Positions 26,001-37,120 are shown, counted from the stretch's first letter. The stretch: 64,000 nucleotides of DNA from Branchiostoma floridae (GCF_000003815.2 NC_049997.1:9511060-9575059); one strand, 5' to 3'. The notes: a model not told the origin generated them from the letters alone. Made by a program: numbers and translations.

Positions 26001-28149
26001 TGCAATAAAGATTATTAAAAGCTGGCAAAAGAGTAGCAGGCCTAGGGGTACAGGTGCGCTACTGTACCTCAGGTAGCCAATGCACACCCATGGGCCGGCT
26101 ACACTCCTTATGCTGCTATAGGATCTGCTTGGAGATTAGTTGGACCCTAGCTACTGTTATTTTGTGAATTAGGTGAAATGATAAGAAAAACCAAATGTTA
26201 ACCAGTACTGGTCTCAAGCTGTATTCTCCAAGTTTATCTTTTTGAGGCACAGGCAGCACTAGTATCCAAAGGTCAATCAGATACTGTTTAGCCCTTTGGA
26301 TACTAGTACTTTGGCACAACAAGATCTGCTTGGAGATAAGTCAAGTGTGAGGCAGGGATGTTCAAAAATTTGAACAAATATATCACAGTAGAAGCTACTT
26401 AATTGCACACCTGATTTGCCAGTGCATTTCGTGCAATTATACGAATGTTGCAACAAAGCAAAGTTATGAAGCTGAACCGCACCACCATGGGATTTGGGGA
26501 TTTCGTGCATTTAGTTGACAGATGTGTGTGATCATCCGCTGTGCAATTAACTGGCTTCTACTTTGTGTATACATGTATATAGAATGCAACATGGTGTATT
26601 CTGTTTCACCCGAGGTTCCAGCACGACCGCAGGTAGGATCACCTGATGGTCGGAGGCAATCCAACCCGTGGGAGGGCCGGGACCAAGGGTGACGCAGAAT
26701 ACACCATGATGTATTCTATATGTAGGCTGCTCTTTATTAGATTCCACCCCATGTCACTGAGGCGTGAGGTAGGGATGTTCAAAAATTTAAAACATAGATT
26801 ATTTGGCGAAGTTGGGAGCATTTTACTACTCTCCTTGTATCAAATTCAAGTTGAAATCTTTTATGGCTGTACAGTTCCAGGATGTAGTAAGAAAACTACA
26901 TATCACCCAGATATCCATTTTTCTGTGTATTTTGTGAAGAGTTAGGCATTACAAATGCATTCTTTTCTTCATTATGATATATTTAGTATCATTATAATAT
27001 AATTAGAAGGTTTACTTGCCCTGGGCATAAATTATGTTAATGAGGTACCGGCCTGGTTTGTTAGGGAAAGCTCTTACAGTGTGGCAAGGTGCAACTGCAG
27101 TTTTATTTTGCTTATATTTCACTTTAAGGTCACAAATTAATGTTATCTTTTGATTTTGTAAAAGTTAAAAGTATTGCTATGTATTTTTAGGTCTAAAAAA
27201 CCCCCTGTCCCAGCAAAGCCAATGGTTGCGCCCAAGCCCACCAAGATGACATCACCATCCCCCCAGCAACAGAAAGCGGTTGCCCCCTCTCCAAAGACCA
27301 AACAAGAGCAACAAGTGGAACCCCCCTCATCATTTGAAAAGGTACTGTATCGATAATATACCTTTATACAATGCCATGCAGATATAACGTCCTTAGTTCT
27401 AGGTGAAGTTCTGTAGGGCTATTCCATTTTCTTTTTAACTCAAGGGAGCCTGCAACAAATGGCATATTATACCATAAGCACCTTGGTTATTACTTCAGGT
27501 TGATTTGATTTTTTTTATATCCGTCAGGCAAAAACCTGCCTTATTGACGTTATTATTGCAAATTCTTGCCCAAGGGCTAATTGCACGTAACATAAAATGG
27601 TGTAGAATAGTATGTACATGTATGTCTAGTCTAAAAGATAACTAAAAACTGTAACTTGTTGGCTTCAACTTCTTTCCCTGAAGTTATAAGCCAGATCATT
27701 TCATTTCCTTCATTTATTTTCATTTGGCCAGGTATACACTCTCAGGACAAAAGGCGTTTTTCAGGAGAACCTGATCACCAAACTTCACAACTATTCAATC
27801 CGACAAACTAGCATAATTACAAAAATAGAACAACAGTGCATGATTACATAGATTCCTATGTATCTATGGGTAAGATTTGCTAGTATTAAAATCAGTCCTT
27901 GTTTGAAATCAGTCCACGTTTGAATTTCTTTACGTACTGGAACGCCTCTGTTCTATGGTAAGTTTATTCCAAAGTGTCAGTCCATAGTGTTGTATGCTGC
28001 CTTTTAATGACTGCACATTACTCGTTGACCTTCCACTCCTGCAGGCAGCAGAGAAGCCCCAGACCCAGCTGCACAGACGAGTCCAGGGGCCCAGCGGCCG
28101 CAGGCTGCCCCAGAGACACAGCAAACAAGCTGCCGCGGGGAAGTCATAG
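11008..28149 (+). CDS. Coiled-coil protein with proline-rich C-terminus (unrecognised)
   Basis: Eleven exons with compatible phases: 11008-12024, 12261-12350, 12569-12615, 12939-13009, 13161-13239, 13790-13889, 14214-14279, 14957-15113, 15717-15918, 27191-27341, 28045-28149; 694 residues. The first exon (339 residues) is Glu/Lys-rich and coiled-coil-like. It carries two related segments, residues 11-43 (TEVLWSLLSKEAERLNQ...YYERQA) and 80-111 (TTLYQALSEEAERLRQ...HYERQA). Exons 2-6 continue coiled coil (GVQEELLQARNEINRLLEKL; ELLRIADERAAQAEKKALEL). Later exons are Pro/Ser-rich (MSIPELPDF, SDSEGWSSDEE), then KKPPVPAKPMVAPKP, which fits SH3-binding PxxP motifs, and a basic tail. No signal peptide or membrane segment, so probably a cytoplasmic scaffold or cytoskeletal protein (inference). 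I cannot name the family. The last-exon frame follows the upstream phase. The ninth intron is 11.3 kb and full of repeats; a further possible exon at 22357-22457 is listed separately. Confidence 0.75.
14047..14117. mobile_element. Foldback element, TAGCCTGGNTACC family
   Basis: TAGCCTGGATACC at the left is mirrored by GGTAACCAGGCTA at the right, with internal CCCCAACCCC/GGGGTTTGG pairing. It lies in an intron of the coiled-coil gene. Related ends occur at 40937-41079, 51965-52069 and 56112-56218. Confidence 0.7.
19261..19970. mobile_element. 710-bp inverted-repeat element, mariner-like TA ends
   Basis: The left end TAGAGTCCATTCCAAGACAC continues CGTG; the right end is its reverse complement with one mismatch in 24 bases. 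The TA at each end would fit a TA target duplication, as in Tc1/mariner elements (inference). The interior is A/T-rich, with repeated ctaccatttt runs and no transposase. It interrupts the two-box array between modules at 19105 and 20080. Confidence 0.8.
22357..22457 (+). other. Candidate extra exon of the coiled-coil gene
   Basis: A pyrimidine-rich acceptor (caattttttag) is followed by a frame that continues from the phase of exon 15717-15918 and reads R-LAAPVNQSLNEFRALLDQLS, then HIQTSQNASFSKT, up to a GT at 22458. The composition is helix-like and much better than background. The 101-base length leaves one base over, which does not match the two-base phase needed by exon 27191-27341. If real it needs another exon or an alternative splice partner. 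Confidence 0.35.
22878..23752. mobile_element. 875-bp element with perfect 19-bp inverted repeats
   Basis: CATTGGCATAATACCGGTC at 22878-22896 is exactly complementary to the right end at 23734-23752. Further ACCGG motifs lie close to both ends. The interior is more GC-rich than the surrounding intron (for example 23060-23130) but has no long ORF. It sits between two modules of the intron array. Confidence 0.8.
23901..23972. repeat. Short direct and inverted repeat cluster
   Basis: GTTTAGGTACAGGTCCGGA, then GTTTAGGTACAGGTACGGA, then the inverted TCCGGACCTAAA. Probably a fragment of another small element inside the intron array. Confidence 0.5.
25956..26138. mobile_element. 183-bp MITE, TIR TAATCTCCAAGCAGATCCTA
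   Basis: Perfect 20-base inverted ends. A second copy with the same ends lies at 41809-42065, and a solo right end (AGATCTGCTTGGAGATAAG) at about 26322-26340. Internally the two copies share segments such as 'agatagtat' and 'aaaagctggca', so they are one family. No coding content. Confidence 0.8.
26258..26307. repeat. Hairpin with 15-bp perfect arms
   Basis: ACTAGTATCCAAAGG (26258-26272) is exactly complementary to 26293-26307. It lies between a complete MITE and a solo end of the same MITE family. Confidence 0.7.
26387..26562. mobile_element. 176-bp foldback element
   Basis: AGTAGAAGC and AATTGCACA at the left are mirrored by TGTGCAATT and GCTTCTACT at the right, giving inverted ends of about 24 bases with a few mismatches. 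No coding content. Confidence 0.65.
26590..26708. mobile_element. 119-bp foldback element
   Basis: CATGGTGTATTCTG followed by TTCACCC at the left is mirrored by GGGTGACGCAGAATACACCATG at the right, split here as GGGTGACG and CAGAATACACCATG. It directly precedes the last module of the intron array. Confidence 0.65.
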
Positions 28150-30668
28150 CAATGGGCAGCTCATTCCAATCACTTTAAAGTTTTTGATATGGTAAAAAAA
28201 ATGTAGAATTATGAAAAGTGGATACATTGCCAAATTTCTGTGCAATTGATGACTTCTTTACTTTGTCTTTCAACTTTTTAAATACATGTAGACTAGTTTA
28301 TGGTCAACATGTATATCAGAGTCCCTGTTCTTAAGTTTGTTGTAAGCAATGCATTCCAGTGATTCGATGTTTCCATTTTGTTGTAATGACCTGCATGCAA
28401 TGTATATTTTGCACAATATCAGGGAAAATGTGTAATATTCTGTATTATGGTTGACTGGGAGCAACTCAAATATGTTGTATCAGTGTCCAAGATGAGATTC
28501 ACTACTTTGAGAAAATTGTTCATACTTTGTACTAGACTTGTGAACCAATTATCTGATAAAAAGGGTGAAGTACAGTTTGTATGCTTCTGCATATTATGCC
28601 ATATGTAACAAGTACAGTGATACATTTACTAATCTCCATCAGACTGAGTGTAGGGTCAAAGACTATAGTAAGATATGTGTGTACATGTATGTTGAAGTAA
28701 CAGCAATGAATCCAAACAAGTAAGTAGTATTTTCAGTATATTTTTACAACCACTGTGACTGTGACAGCCGTAAGTGGACTAAACTTTCAGGTATGGGAAT
28801 CCATACATACATGTACATGTATATTCTAATTTCATGTTGCAACTGACACACCGTATTGATAAGAAACAAAAACGGTTAGATGTACATTTCTAAGTTACAA
28901 TGTATGTGATATCCTATTGCAGCAAATATTACTGAAATCAGCATTTTAAATTCCAGTACCCTAACAACCTGATGAAACTATTCATGCACTGGATCAGAGT
29001 TCTCTGGTAGACAACGAAGTACTTCTTATCTACCTACATTTTGGCAGCCTGCCTGCTAATTTCCTCAGAAGAAACTACAATCAATACAGCAAAATGTAGG
29101 CAGGTAAATGTAAGGTACAACTTGGTTGTGTAAAAGAAAACTGCAATATCCTTAAAAACAATTCTATGTTAGAAAGGACATGTTGCTGTCACACAGATTG
29201 TCTTGAGTTTCTTCAAAAATTGCACAACATCCTGTATATGTGGCAAAATCAAGAACTCAGGTTTAAAATTATTAAAGAAAGTCATGAGATATTGTATGTT
29301 GATTTGTTTTTCACTTTTTTTAAGAATAGATTAAGTTCACCATAGTAATGCTGTTAAAGTGACAAAATTGGATAGCTATGTTTACAGTATAGCATCTCAT
29401 ATCTGTTACAACAACCTCCAGGTATCATATGGCTTTGAAAGCTTACGAATACACCAACCTTTAGTTGCCTAAGGGTAATTACATATACAATATACATACA
29501 GTAGTGTATTGTATATAGGCCTATGCAAATGAACAATGACTAAAGAAACACACTCCTCAAGTGATTGTTACTTTTGTTTGAGCCAATTTTTCATCACTTC
29601 AAGTTGTACTTTTCCTGCAAAGTGCCCTGCAGCTGATGAGTATGAGATAAGAAATAAATTACTATTTGAAAGAATCTGTCTGTCATTCTTTACATTTGAT
29701 GTTCAGAATCTGTCCAATGGCAAGCTTGTGCAGAAGTCAGTCTGAATTTCATCATCACCATCTGTAACAATGATCATGACCTTACAGTAGCTGCAAAATA
29801 TTAACTTTGACAACAGGAAAGATTTCTAACAAAGTCAGGGCTTGTGACCTTTCCATCATATATAATTTATAGCAATATACAGTATGCATGTTTCATAATC
29901 AGACCTACATGTGTGTATGTTTGTTCATGCCGGCCTCGGGCAAACGCTCCAACCTCAAAAACAGTGCCTAGAAAATTTATGTGAACAATAAAGAATCATA
30001 GAATTCCCTTGAATCTCAATTCCACCACTAGTACGTTCATCACACACACAACACCCCCACCCCGAATACATGTCAGTGATGCTACTGTACAATGCAAAAT
30101 GCACTTGCAGGTTTTATGGAACTACTATATACAGCAAAGCCCGAACGTACAAGTACGTGTATGTCATTGAAAACTAGCTAGCTGTAATACAGAAGCACTT
30201 ATGGCTACAATGTTAACATCTATACACATAAGGCAGACATCAGACACACATACTGGTCCACTTGAGTATTACTAATCAGCTTTATATTGTACAAGTCCAC
30301 AGTTAATTATCATAACAAGTCACTGGTCTACAGTTACAGTTTAATACACCCCATCCAATCACACATCATTTACATGTACATGTACCTTTACAAAGCAGTT
30401 TAGTACTGCTACACTTTTCTTTCTTAAGACTAAGATTTCCAAATATCAGAAATCTCAACAAGTCAAAATATAACTATGTATAAATAAGCATTTGACATTT
30501 CATTTTTAAGTGCAATGAAGGTTTACTTAGCTAGTACAAATATTAGAAGCATTTTTAAGCTTCTTGGATGGTTAAATAGCAACAGAATGTCTCTGACCAG
30601 ACTCAAGGTGAAAAAATTGTTGAAATTAGCCAAATAGACAGTTTTAAAACGGTACTCCTCTGGCCAGT
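28150..30668. other. 3'UTR and flank of the coiled-coil gene; otherwise empty
   Basis: AT-rich, with no recognisable coding exon. Likely partly the 3'UTR of the coiled-coil gene; AATAAA occurs at 29653-29658 and 29987-29992. A small foldback (TACCTACATTTTG / CAAAATGTAGGCAGGTA) lies at 29031-29106. Confidence 0.5.
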
Positions 30669-30785
30669 TAACTATCTTTCCTGCGCTGTGATTGGCGATG
30701 CCTATATTAGGCGAAGACCCAATCCCATATAAAGGCAGGATAGACTATTCACATGCAGTTTGACGGACTCCTCCCCACAGCCGGT
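30669..30785 (+). promoter_or_regulatory. A1 repeat with TATA/CCAAT promoter
   Basis: Within the repeat are an inverted CCAAT box (ATTGG, 30691-30695), a CCAAT (30718-30722) and TATAAA at 30728-30733. A transcription start is therefore expected near 30757 (actattcacatg). The layout is that of a polymerase II promoter directing transcription into the element. Confidence 0.6.
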
Positions 30786-32349
30786 TCGTCGACGCCATGG
30801 CTACGGAAACACAGAAGATCCACAGAAAGACCGCCAGCAGGTTTTCGGGGTGTAGAAGAGAGACCGAGTATTTACCTCGTTTGCGTTTACAGGGAGTATA
30901 AAATTCGAAGATTGCCCTTTTAGTGTCATGAAGATTTCGTATTTTATTTTGCTTTGTGAAACTGCGAGAAGTTGTTGCTGCGTAGGGACGAATGTGAGTT
31001 GTCTGCGTTTTTGCACGTGTATCGCTCTTTGTCATGCTGAGGTCCGTTCTTCTCGCAGACACTGGCGTGCCGGGCATTGTGTATGGGTTATGGAAGAAAG
31101 CATGCCTCACTGCGAGAATAGACGCTTATTTTGGGCGTTTGTTAGACATCACAGGTATATGCAGTACTGTCTGGCAGAACGTCGACGGAGAAGGCAAGTC
31201 ACACCGCCGGCACGGCCGACCCCAGCATGACTGACGCAGCAGCCTTGTGAATGAGCCGCACGTTCCATAGCAGAGCACCAGTAACACTGTTTTTGACAGT
31301 GAGACTCACCAGGGCAAGTCTGCGATATCTACAACCTTCTGAGAACGGGTAGGGAAACTTGCCGACAACAGAGAAGATAGAGTAGTTTCCTACGGGCGTA
31401 GGATAATTTTACAAGCCAAGCAGGTACGCAAGGTTTTGAGCTCGCCGCCATTTTTGGCGTCTTGTGGAATTTTCCATTTTGATTTGTCTTCCTACGCTGG
31501 CTGTTTTTCTAGTGGTCCCTCGGCTGTTTTCTTTCTTGTTCCTTCATGATTTTATTTTCCTGTTTTCCCCTTTTGTATGATTTTGGTGTGTTTTGTTGGT
31601 CAGCAACTATTCTGTCGTTCATTTCGTTTAGCGACTCAATTTGCATATGTTTGCGCATCGCACATGTTTCGCGTGCGCAGGTGTGAGTGATTCTATTTGG
31701 TAAAATAGGCTTGGTATAATTAATTTTGTGTTGTCTCATTTGAGTTAGGTATGTTGATACAGCTGAGCTACCGCTAGGGCTGCCGTTTACCCCGTCTTTT
31801 CGCCATAGGAGCCTTTGGGAAGCGGTACAACGTTGTTCCAGTTTCCGCACGCTCGGAGCAGAGACCGACCTTTTTTATCAAGAAAGAGTCGGAGGCTTCA
31901 ACTTATCACTGGTAGCTCTATGGGTGAGTTACGTTCTTTGAAAGGCTTTAGACAGTAATTGGTATAGTTTTTTGTCTGCCTATCACGTTTGTTGTTGTTG
32001 TTGTGGAAGGAGTTGAACGTATTGCCTTATTTTACGTATTTTCCTTTTGTTTGTTTTTTCTGTATATTTGCTTTGTTTAATTTTGAAGTTAGGTTCGGCG
32101 ATTCTGGGCATTGCATTTCGTGGACCAGCCAGCATTCAGCAACCCGAAAAGCTGAGGGACCAGGCCTCAAGACGCTCGGACAGCTGTCAACCACTGCCGC
32201 AGTTTTCCTAAGGTGTGTCCTATATCTCAGCTAGAGGTTGTTATCTTGTTGCTCGTCAGGTCGGCAGACAGCCTCGAGTTTGTAGCGAGATTTCAGGTGA
32301 TTTGATTTTTTTTTTTTTTTTTATGAGCCGATTTGCTTTTTGTTGGGTT

Positions 32350-34480
32350 TCTCGCTTGACAGGTTCTTGGACAACCCTAGGTAGAAAAAAAAAAAGTGTT
32401 TGCAGTTTTTTGTCTGGTTGGTGTCATGCAATAGTTTGTTGGACAATTGAACTGTTGGACAGTTTTTGTGTGCTGTTGTCGTACGGCATGCTGTAAACAA
32501 CCCCAGAGAGATAACAAGACTGCTGGAAAGTTTTGTTGTTGTTGTCATGCGACAGGTTGTTGGACAACCCCAGGTAAGTAACAAGACTGTTGGACAGTTT
32601 TGTTTGTAGTTGTCATGCGACAGGTTGTTGGACAACCCCAGGTAAGTAACAAGACTGTTGGACAGTTTTGTTTGTAGTTGTCATGCGACAGGTTGTTGGA
32701 CAACCCCAGGTAAGTAACAAGACTATTGGATAGTTTTGTTTGTGGATGGACGACGGGTTGTGGGATAGCACCAGGCAGGTAACAGGACTGTTGGACAGTT
32801 TTGTTTGTTGAGGTACGACAGGTTGTGGGACAACACCAGGCAAGTAACAAGACTGTTGGACAGTTTGATTTGTTAATGTACGACAGGCTGTAGGACGGCA
32901 CCAGGCAAGTAACAGGACTGTTGGACAGTTTGGTTTGTTGATGTATACGATAGGCTGTGGGACAGCACCAGGCAAGTAACAGGACTGTTGGACAGTTTTG
33001 TTTGTTGATGTGCGACAGGCTGTGGGACAGCACCAGGCAGGTAACAAGACTGTTGGACAGTTTTGTTTGTTGACGTACGACAGGCTGTGGGACAGCACCA
33101 GGCAGGTAACAAGACTGTTGGACAGTTTTGTTTGTTGATGTACGACAGGCTATGGGACGGCACCAGGCAAGTAACAGGACTGTCGGACAGTTTGTTTGTT
33201 GATGTACGACAGGTTGTGGGACAATACCAGGCAAGTAACAGGACTGTTGGACAGTTTGATTTGTTAATGTACGACAAGCTGTGGGACAGCACCAGGCAAG
33301 TAACAGGACTGTTGGACAGTTTGGTTCGTTGATGTACGACAGGCTGTGGGACAGCACCGGGCAAGTAACAGGACTGTTGGACAGTTTGGTTCGTTGATGT
33401 ACGACAAGCTGTGGGACAGCACCAGGCAAGTAACAGGACTGTTGGACAGTTTGGTTCGTTGATGTACGACAGGCTGTGGGACAGCACTAGGCAAGTAACA
33501 AGACTGTTGGACAGTTTGGTTTGTTGTCGTGCGACAGGCTGTGGGACAGCACCAGGCAGGTAACATGACTGTTGGACAGTTTGGTTTGTTGTCGTGCGAC
33601 AGGCAGTGAGACAACGCCAAGTAGAGTAACAACAGAGTTTTTTGTTTGCTGTTGTCGTATGACAGGTTGTTGGACAACCCCGGGTAGGTAACAAGACTGT
33701 TGGACAGTTTTGTTTGTTGTTGTCGTGCGACAGGTTGGTTAGACAACCCCAGAGAAGTAAAAAGGCTGCTCGACAGTTTTGTGACGCTGTGCTGTAGTAC
33801 GACAGATTGTTAAGCAACTCCAGGAAGCCAACAAGACTGTTGGACATTTTTTGTTTGTTGTTGTCGTGCGACAGGTTGTTAGACAACCCCAGAGAAGTAA
33901 AAAGGCTGTTAGACAGTTTTGTGGGTTGTCGTACGATAGATTGTTTAGCAACCCCAGGTAAGCAGCAAAACTGTTGGACATTTTTGTTTGTTGTTGTCGT
34001 GTGACAGGTTGTTAGACAACATCAGAGAATTAAAAAGGCTGTTAGATAGTTTTGTGTGTTGTTGTACGACAGATTGTTGAGTAACCCCAGGTAAGCAGCA
34101 AGACTGTTGGAAAGTTTTTGGACTAGAGAAGTAAAGAGACTGTTAGACAGTTTTCTGTTATCGCACGATACGTTGTTACAAATTTGTTACCCAGGTGTTA
34201 GTGGTTGGTCGCACGACAGGTTGTTTAGACAAGCCTAGGTAGGTAACATGGCTGGCGGACAGTTTTTTATTTTGTTTGTTATGCGACAAGTTGTGAGACA
34301 ACCACAGGTGGAGTTTAAGACTGAAGGACAATTTTTGTGTGATATGGAGCCGTACTATTAGTTATTGGACAGCTTCAGGCTGATAACAGGACTTGGTTTT
34401 CGTTCAGTTTGTTACTTGACAAGTCGAGGGACAACTCTAGGCTGATATAGTTGGTCGTGCGACAGGGCAGCCACATGTAG
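32350..34480. repeat. ~65-bp satellite array with splice-site-like units, ~32 copies
   Basis: Units are spaced 65 bases in the homogeneous middle (about 32900-33620) and 64-71 bases at the edges. A typical unit reads GCGACAG, then GTTGTTGGACAACCCCAG or GCTGTGGGACAGCACCAG, then GTAAGTAAC or GCAAGTAAC, then CTGTTGGACAGTTTTG. Each therefore carries an acceptor-like CAG|G, an 18-base segment and a donor-like CAG|GTAAGT or CAG|GCAAGT. GTTGT..ACAAC and CTGT..ACAG can form small hairpins. The minus strand stays open for up to 337 codons only because a stop-free unit repeats in rotating frames (65 is not a multiple of 3). Confidence 0.85.
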
Positions 34481-34992
34481 GAAATGAGAATAGTACAGTT
34501 TGGCTGGCTGACTACGACAGGTTTTGGTTAACTTCGTGATGGTACATACCGAGACTGTCCGATACTTTGGTGAGATTTGTGGCATTGCAGATTGTTGATG
34601 GACCCTGTGTAGATAACGAGAACGGCAAGCAGTTTTTAACGCGAGTGAGAAAATATCTACAGAAGCACTGAAGTCGAGGCCGACAATTGTGAAGATTACG
34701 GTGTGCAATGTAGAGAATAGTACGTCGTGGATAGTTTTAGGACGGACAGCACAAGATTAAAAGTTGGCACTTATATACGTATAACTGCAAGGAGTTTGAA
34801 CTAATTACGAGTATCATTCGTTCGTTTTTCAACACGCTATTGTATCGCTATGATTCTTGGTACACGTACGTTTTCTTTGAAGTACAAGACACAGAGCAAC
34901 ATTGTCGTAGAACATTCGTAACCAAAGACGTATTCGTTAGGTGGTACAGGTTTTCAAGAGAAAGGATAGCTTCATCCTGAAGGACATGCAAT

Positions 34993-35283
34993 ATGATAAA
35001 TATGTTACAGGAAGCATTCAGTACAACGCGCGTGGGTGTGATGCGAGGACGTCTGAAAATACCACCTCAAGTTCAGCAACTTAGACCCACCAGCCAGCTG
35101 AGAAGTACACGCAGCAAACCATATGGGAGGACGGCGTACAGGCAGGGATGGTGGCCAAGCAAAGGGATCAAGAAGTTTAAAACTAGACTTAAAATTCAGA
35201 AACAGAGAGACAACAGCCCCAGAATTTTTTACTCTCTCGTACGTTCGAATTGTGACCTGAAGTTCCATTTTGCCTTAAAGTAA
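34993..35283 (+). other. Small basic ORF inside the split-repeat element (doubtful)
   Basis: 96 codons rich in Arg, Lys and Gln (RGRLKIPPQVQQLRPTSQL; KKFKTRLKIQKQRD), just after the satellite array. No family recognised and no initiation context that stands out. It could be chance; its strongly basic composition is the only reason to list it. Confidence 0.15.
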
Positions 35284-36539
35284 CAGAAGATGTTAGAGGG
35301 CGTCTGTTAAACGCTTTCTTCGTAAAAAAAAAAAGAACATCTATACTGTCTTAAAGTTCACTGTAGGGATGACCACTGTATTTGCTTGTTTTTAATTAGA
35401 ACACATCAACGTCAGAAGTTGTCCAGGAAGTGACATGTTTTTCGTTGTAATGTTGAGAAACAACTAGTTATTAAATCGGTTTGCTGTTTTCGTCTGTCTC
35501 CATTTTCTTTACTTGGTAGTACGTTCCAGCGCTTATGGTTTATAAGTAATTTGAAAAGGAGCATGTTTAATATAAAGTGCCATGGATAAATACAGGTTCG
35601 TGTATCTTGGGTAGTAATTTGTTGATAACTTGACGAGGCACGAAAGTTAAAAGGCAGCAGTTATTTTGTCGTTTTATCGAAACATTTAGGCCAAAGTCTA
35701 ATTTTGCTTCGTAGGTAGATCTGACATGTTTAGCTGTAATGAGTCCAAAGATGACGCTATAAAAGTTTCAGGTTAATATAGCCAGTATTAAAAGGTCACT
35801 GCTTACTTTCTGTCAGCCTTTATTGGCACACACAGGGTTAAGGCTTATTTATAGAAGACATTAAGGTTTTGCTGCACATAAAATAAAATGTCTTCAATTT
35901 ATCACATATGCTTTCCAAGCTAGACCTAGTAATATAGGGTTGGCTACCCAGCGCAAAACGGCATTGGCCAAAACTGGTTTCGTCAAGTATGTATCAATTC
36001 AAGGGTTAGTGGATTTTCCAGAGAGGTTGTTATCAGTGAAAAGCTAGAACAGTAGTGAGGAGGACTCTAACACTTCAATACAGATTTCTTGTTTAGATAC
36101 AATTATCCCAATGTATGTGACGTAGCTTGGTTTGCTAAACGGCAGTTAAAACAAATATTTGAAACCGAATGTCGACATTTTTTTTGTTTATACCCGAGTT
36201 CTGATAGGGAGAAATGGGATTATATTGGGTATTTATTCTTGCAATATGTCTGGGCCATTTGTGTACGTCGAATTTGGAGAGATCCGTTATACGAAAGTTA
36301 CATCTGCTGCGATAATAGACCATGGTTACATACCGTGTCTATTCTTTTTATGGGGTTGGAAGTATGTTTGGAGTTTGCAACATCTGACAGAGGACATTTC
36401 TAGTAGTTTTTAGAAGAGGACCGCCGGCGATGCAAGAAATAAAAAGTATTAGACTGCACATTAGTTTTATTGTAGTTGATTCACTTCCAATAAGCAGGAC
36501 ACGAATAAAAGAATAATGAATGGAGGTTGGGGTAGAAAG

Positions 36540-36740
36540 GAATAGAGAATGATGGTGTGAAGAACTTGGCGGATGAGAGTGGGAGAAGTAAGGATGAGAG
36601 TGGGAGAGAACGATAGAGTCAAGGAAGGTTAAGATGAGATTGGGGATAGTAGGAGGTATGGATATTTAAGAACGATGGAGTGAAGGAAAGTTAGGATGAG
36701 ATTAGGAATAGTAGGAGGTATGCATATGTAAGAAGGAAGT
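36540..36740. repeat. Purine-rich minisatellite, ~60-bp period
   Basis: Repeats built around AGGATGAGATTAGGAATAGT and AGGAGGTATG, with shorter GGATGAGAGTGGGAGA copies upstream. It lies within the split-repeat element. Confidence 0.6.
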
Positions 36741-36858
36741 ATAGTAGCGCCAATATTGTATAGTGATTGTTATGGTAGGTCTGGACCACCACCCATATAA
36801 GTGGTAGAGTCCGCTAGTGGTTACGTCACGCACTGTGTGGTGCTGGTTGTTTACCATC

Positions 36859-37032
36859 ATGGAACGGTTCCATAAGAAGTTGTCAATAGACTATGTTGAG
36901 TATGTTGAATATGCGTCCACTGTCGTCCTTGAGTATACACCGCACGCGTTCCCTATTAGCGTGGAGTCAGCGGTTGGTCTCCTAGAACCCACACACGCAC
37001 CAAGAAGCTTGGATGCCACGCAACTCAGGTAA
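36859..37032 (+). other. Short ORF just before B1 (doubtful)
   Basis: 57 codons beginning MERFHKKLSIDYVEYVEYAS and ending DATQLR, with a stop 19 bases before B1. The last codons overlap a donor-like CAG|GTAATG. No family recognised. Confidence 0.2.
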
Positions 37033-37050
37033 TGATACTAAAAAGAAGAG

Positions 37051-37120
37051 GCGCGACGGAAGGCACCACCCCATAGCTTCATATGGATGAGTCAATCACT
37101 GCGCAGAAAGAATAGGTAAC
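37051..37120. repeat. B1 direct repeat
   Basis: 70 bases from GCGCGAC to GAATAGGTAAC, repeated as B2 at 37374-37443 (offset 323). It runs directly into A2, sharing the TAAC. Confidence 0.85.

Larger units (their letters stand above)
16804..27044. repeat. Two-box modular repeat array in intron 9 of the coiled-coil gene
   Basis: Box B (consensus CATAAATTATGTTAATGAG) occurs 16 times. Plus orientation: 16804, 17211, 17789, 18314 (weak), 22133, 22778, 22847, 24567, 25101, 25641, 27026. Minus orientation: 18447, 18837, 20080, 20682, 21103. Box A (forward: CACCTC, then AGCGCGAGATTGGGATG, then AAAAATT; some copies altered) lies near 16930, 17503, 17986, 21840, 22480, 24266, 24808, 25351 and 26745 in plus, and near 18715, 19105, 20350, 20965 and 21390 in minus. 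In almost every pair box A precedes box B by about 270-330 bases in its own orientation, while linkers vary. Some modules repeat every ~542 bases (24266, 24808, 25351). Blocks are forward, reverse, forward. No module has a long ORF. Confidence 0.85.

Noticed and set aside
30928..31230. 100-codon ORF after the A1 promoter
   Set aside because: Cys/Arg-rich with no motif or family features; more likely chance in GC-richer leader sequence.
32545..33886. Long minus-strand open frames (up to 337 codons) over the satellite
   Set aside because: They arise because a stop-free 65-base unit repeats in rotating frames; the translation is the same unit in three frames with no protein features.
32350..34480. 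CRISPR-like array (regular repeats and spacers)
   Set aside because: The host is an animal, whole units repeat without unique spacers, and no cas genes exist.
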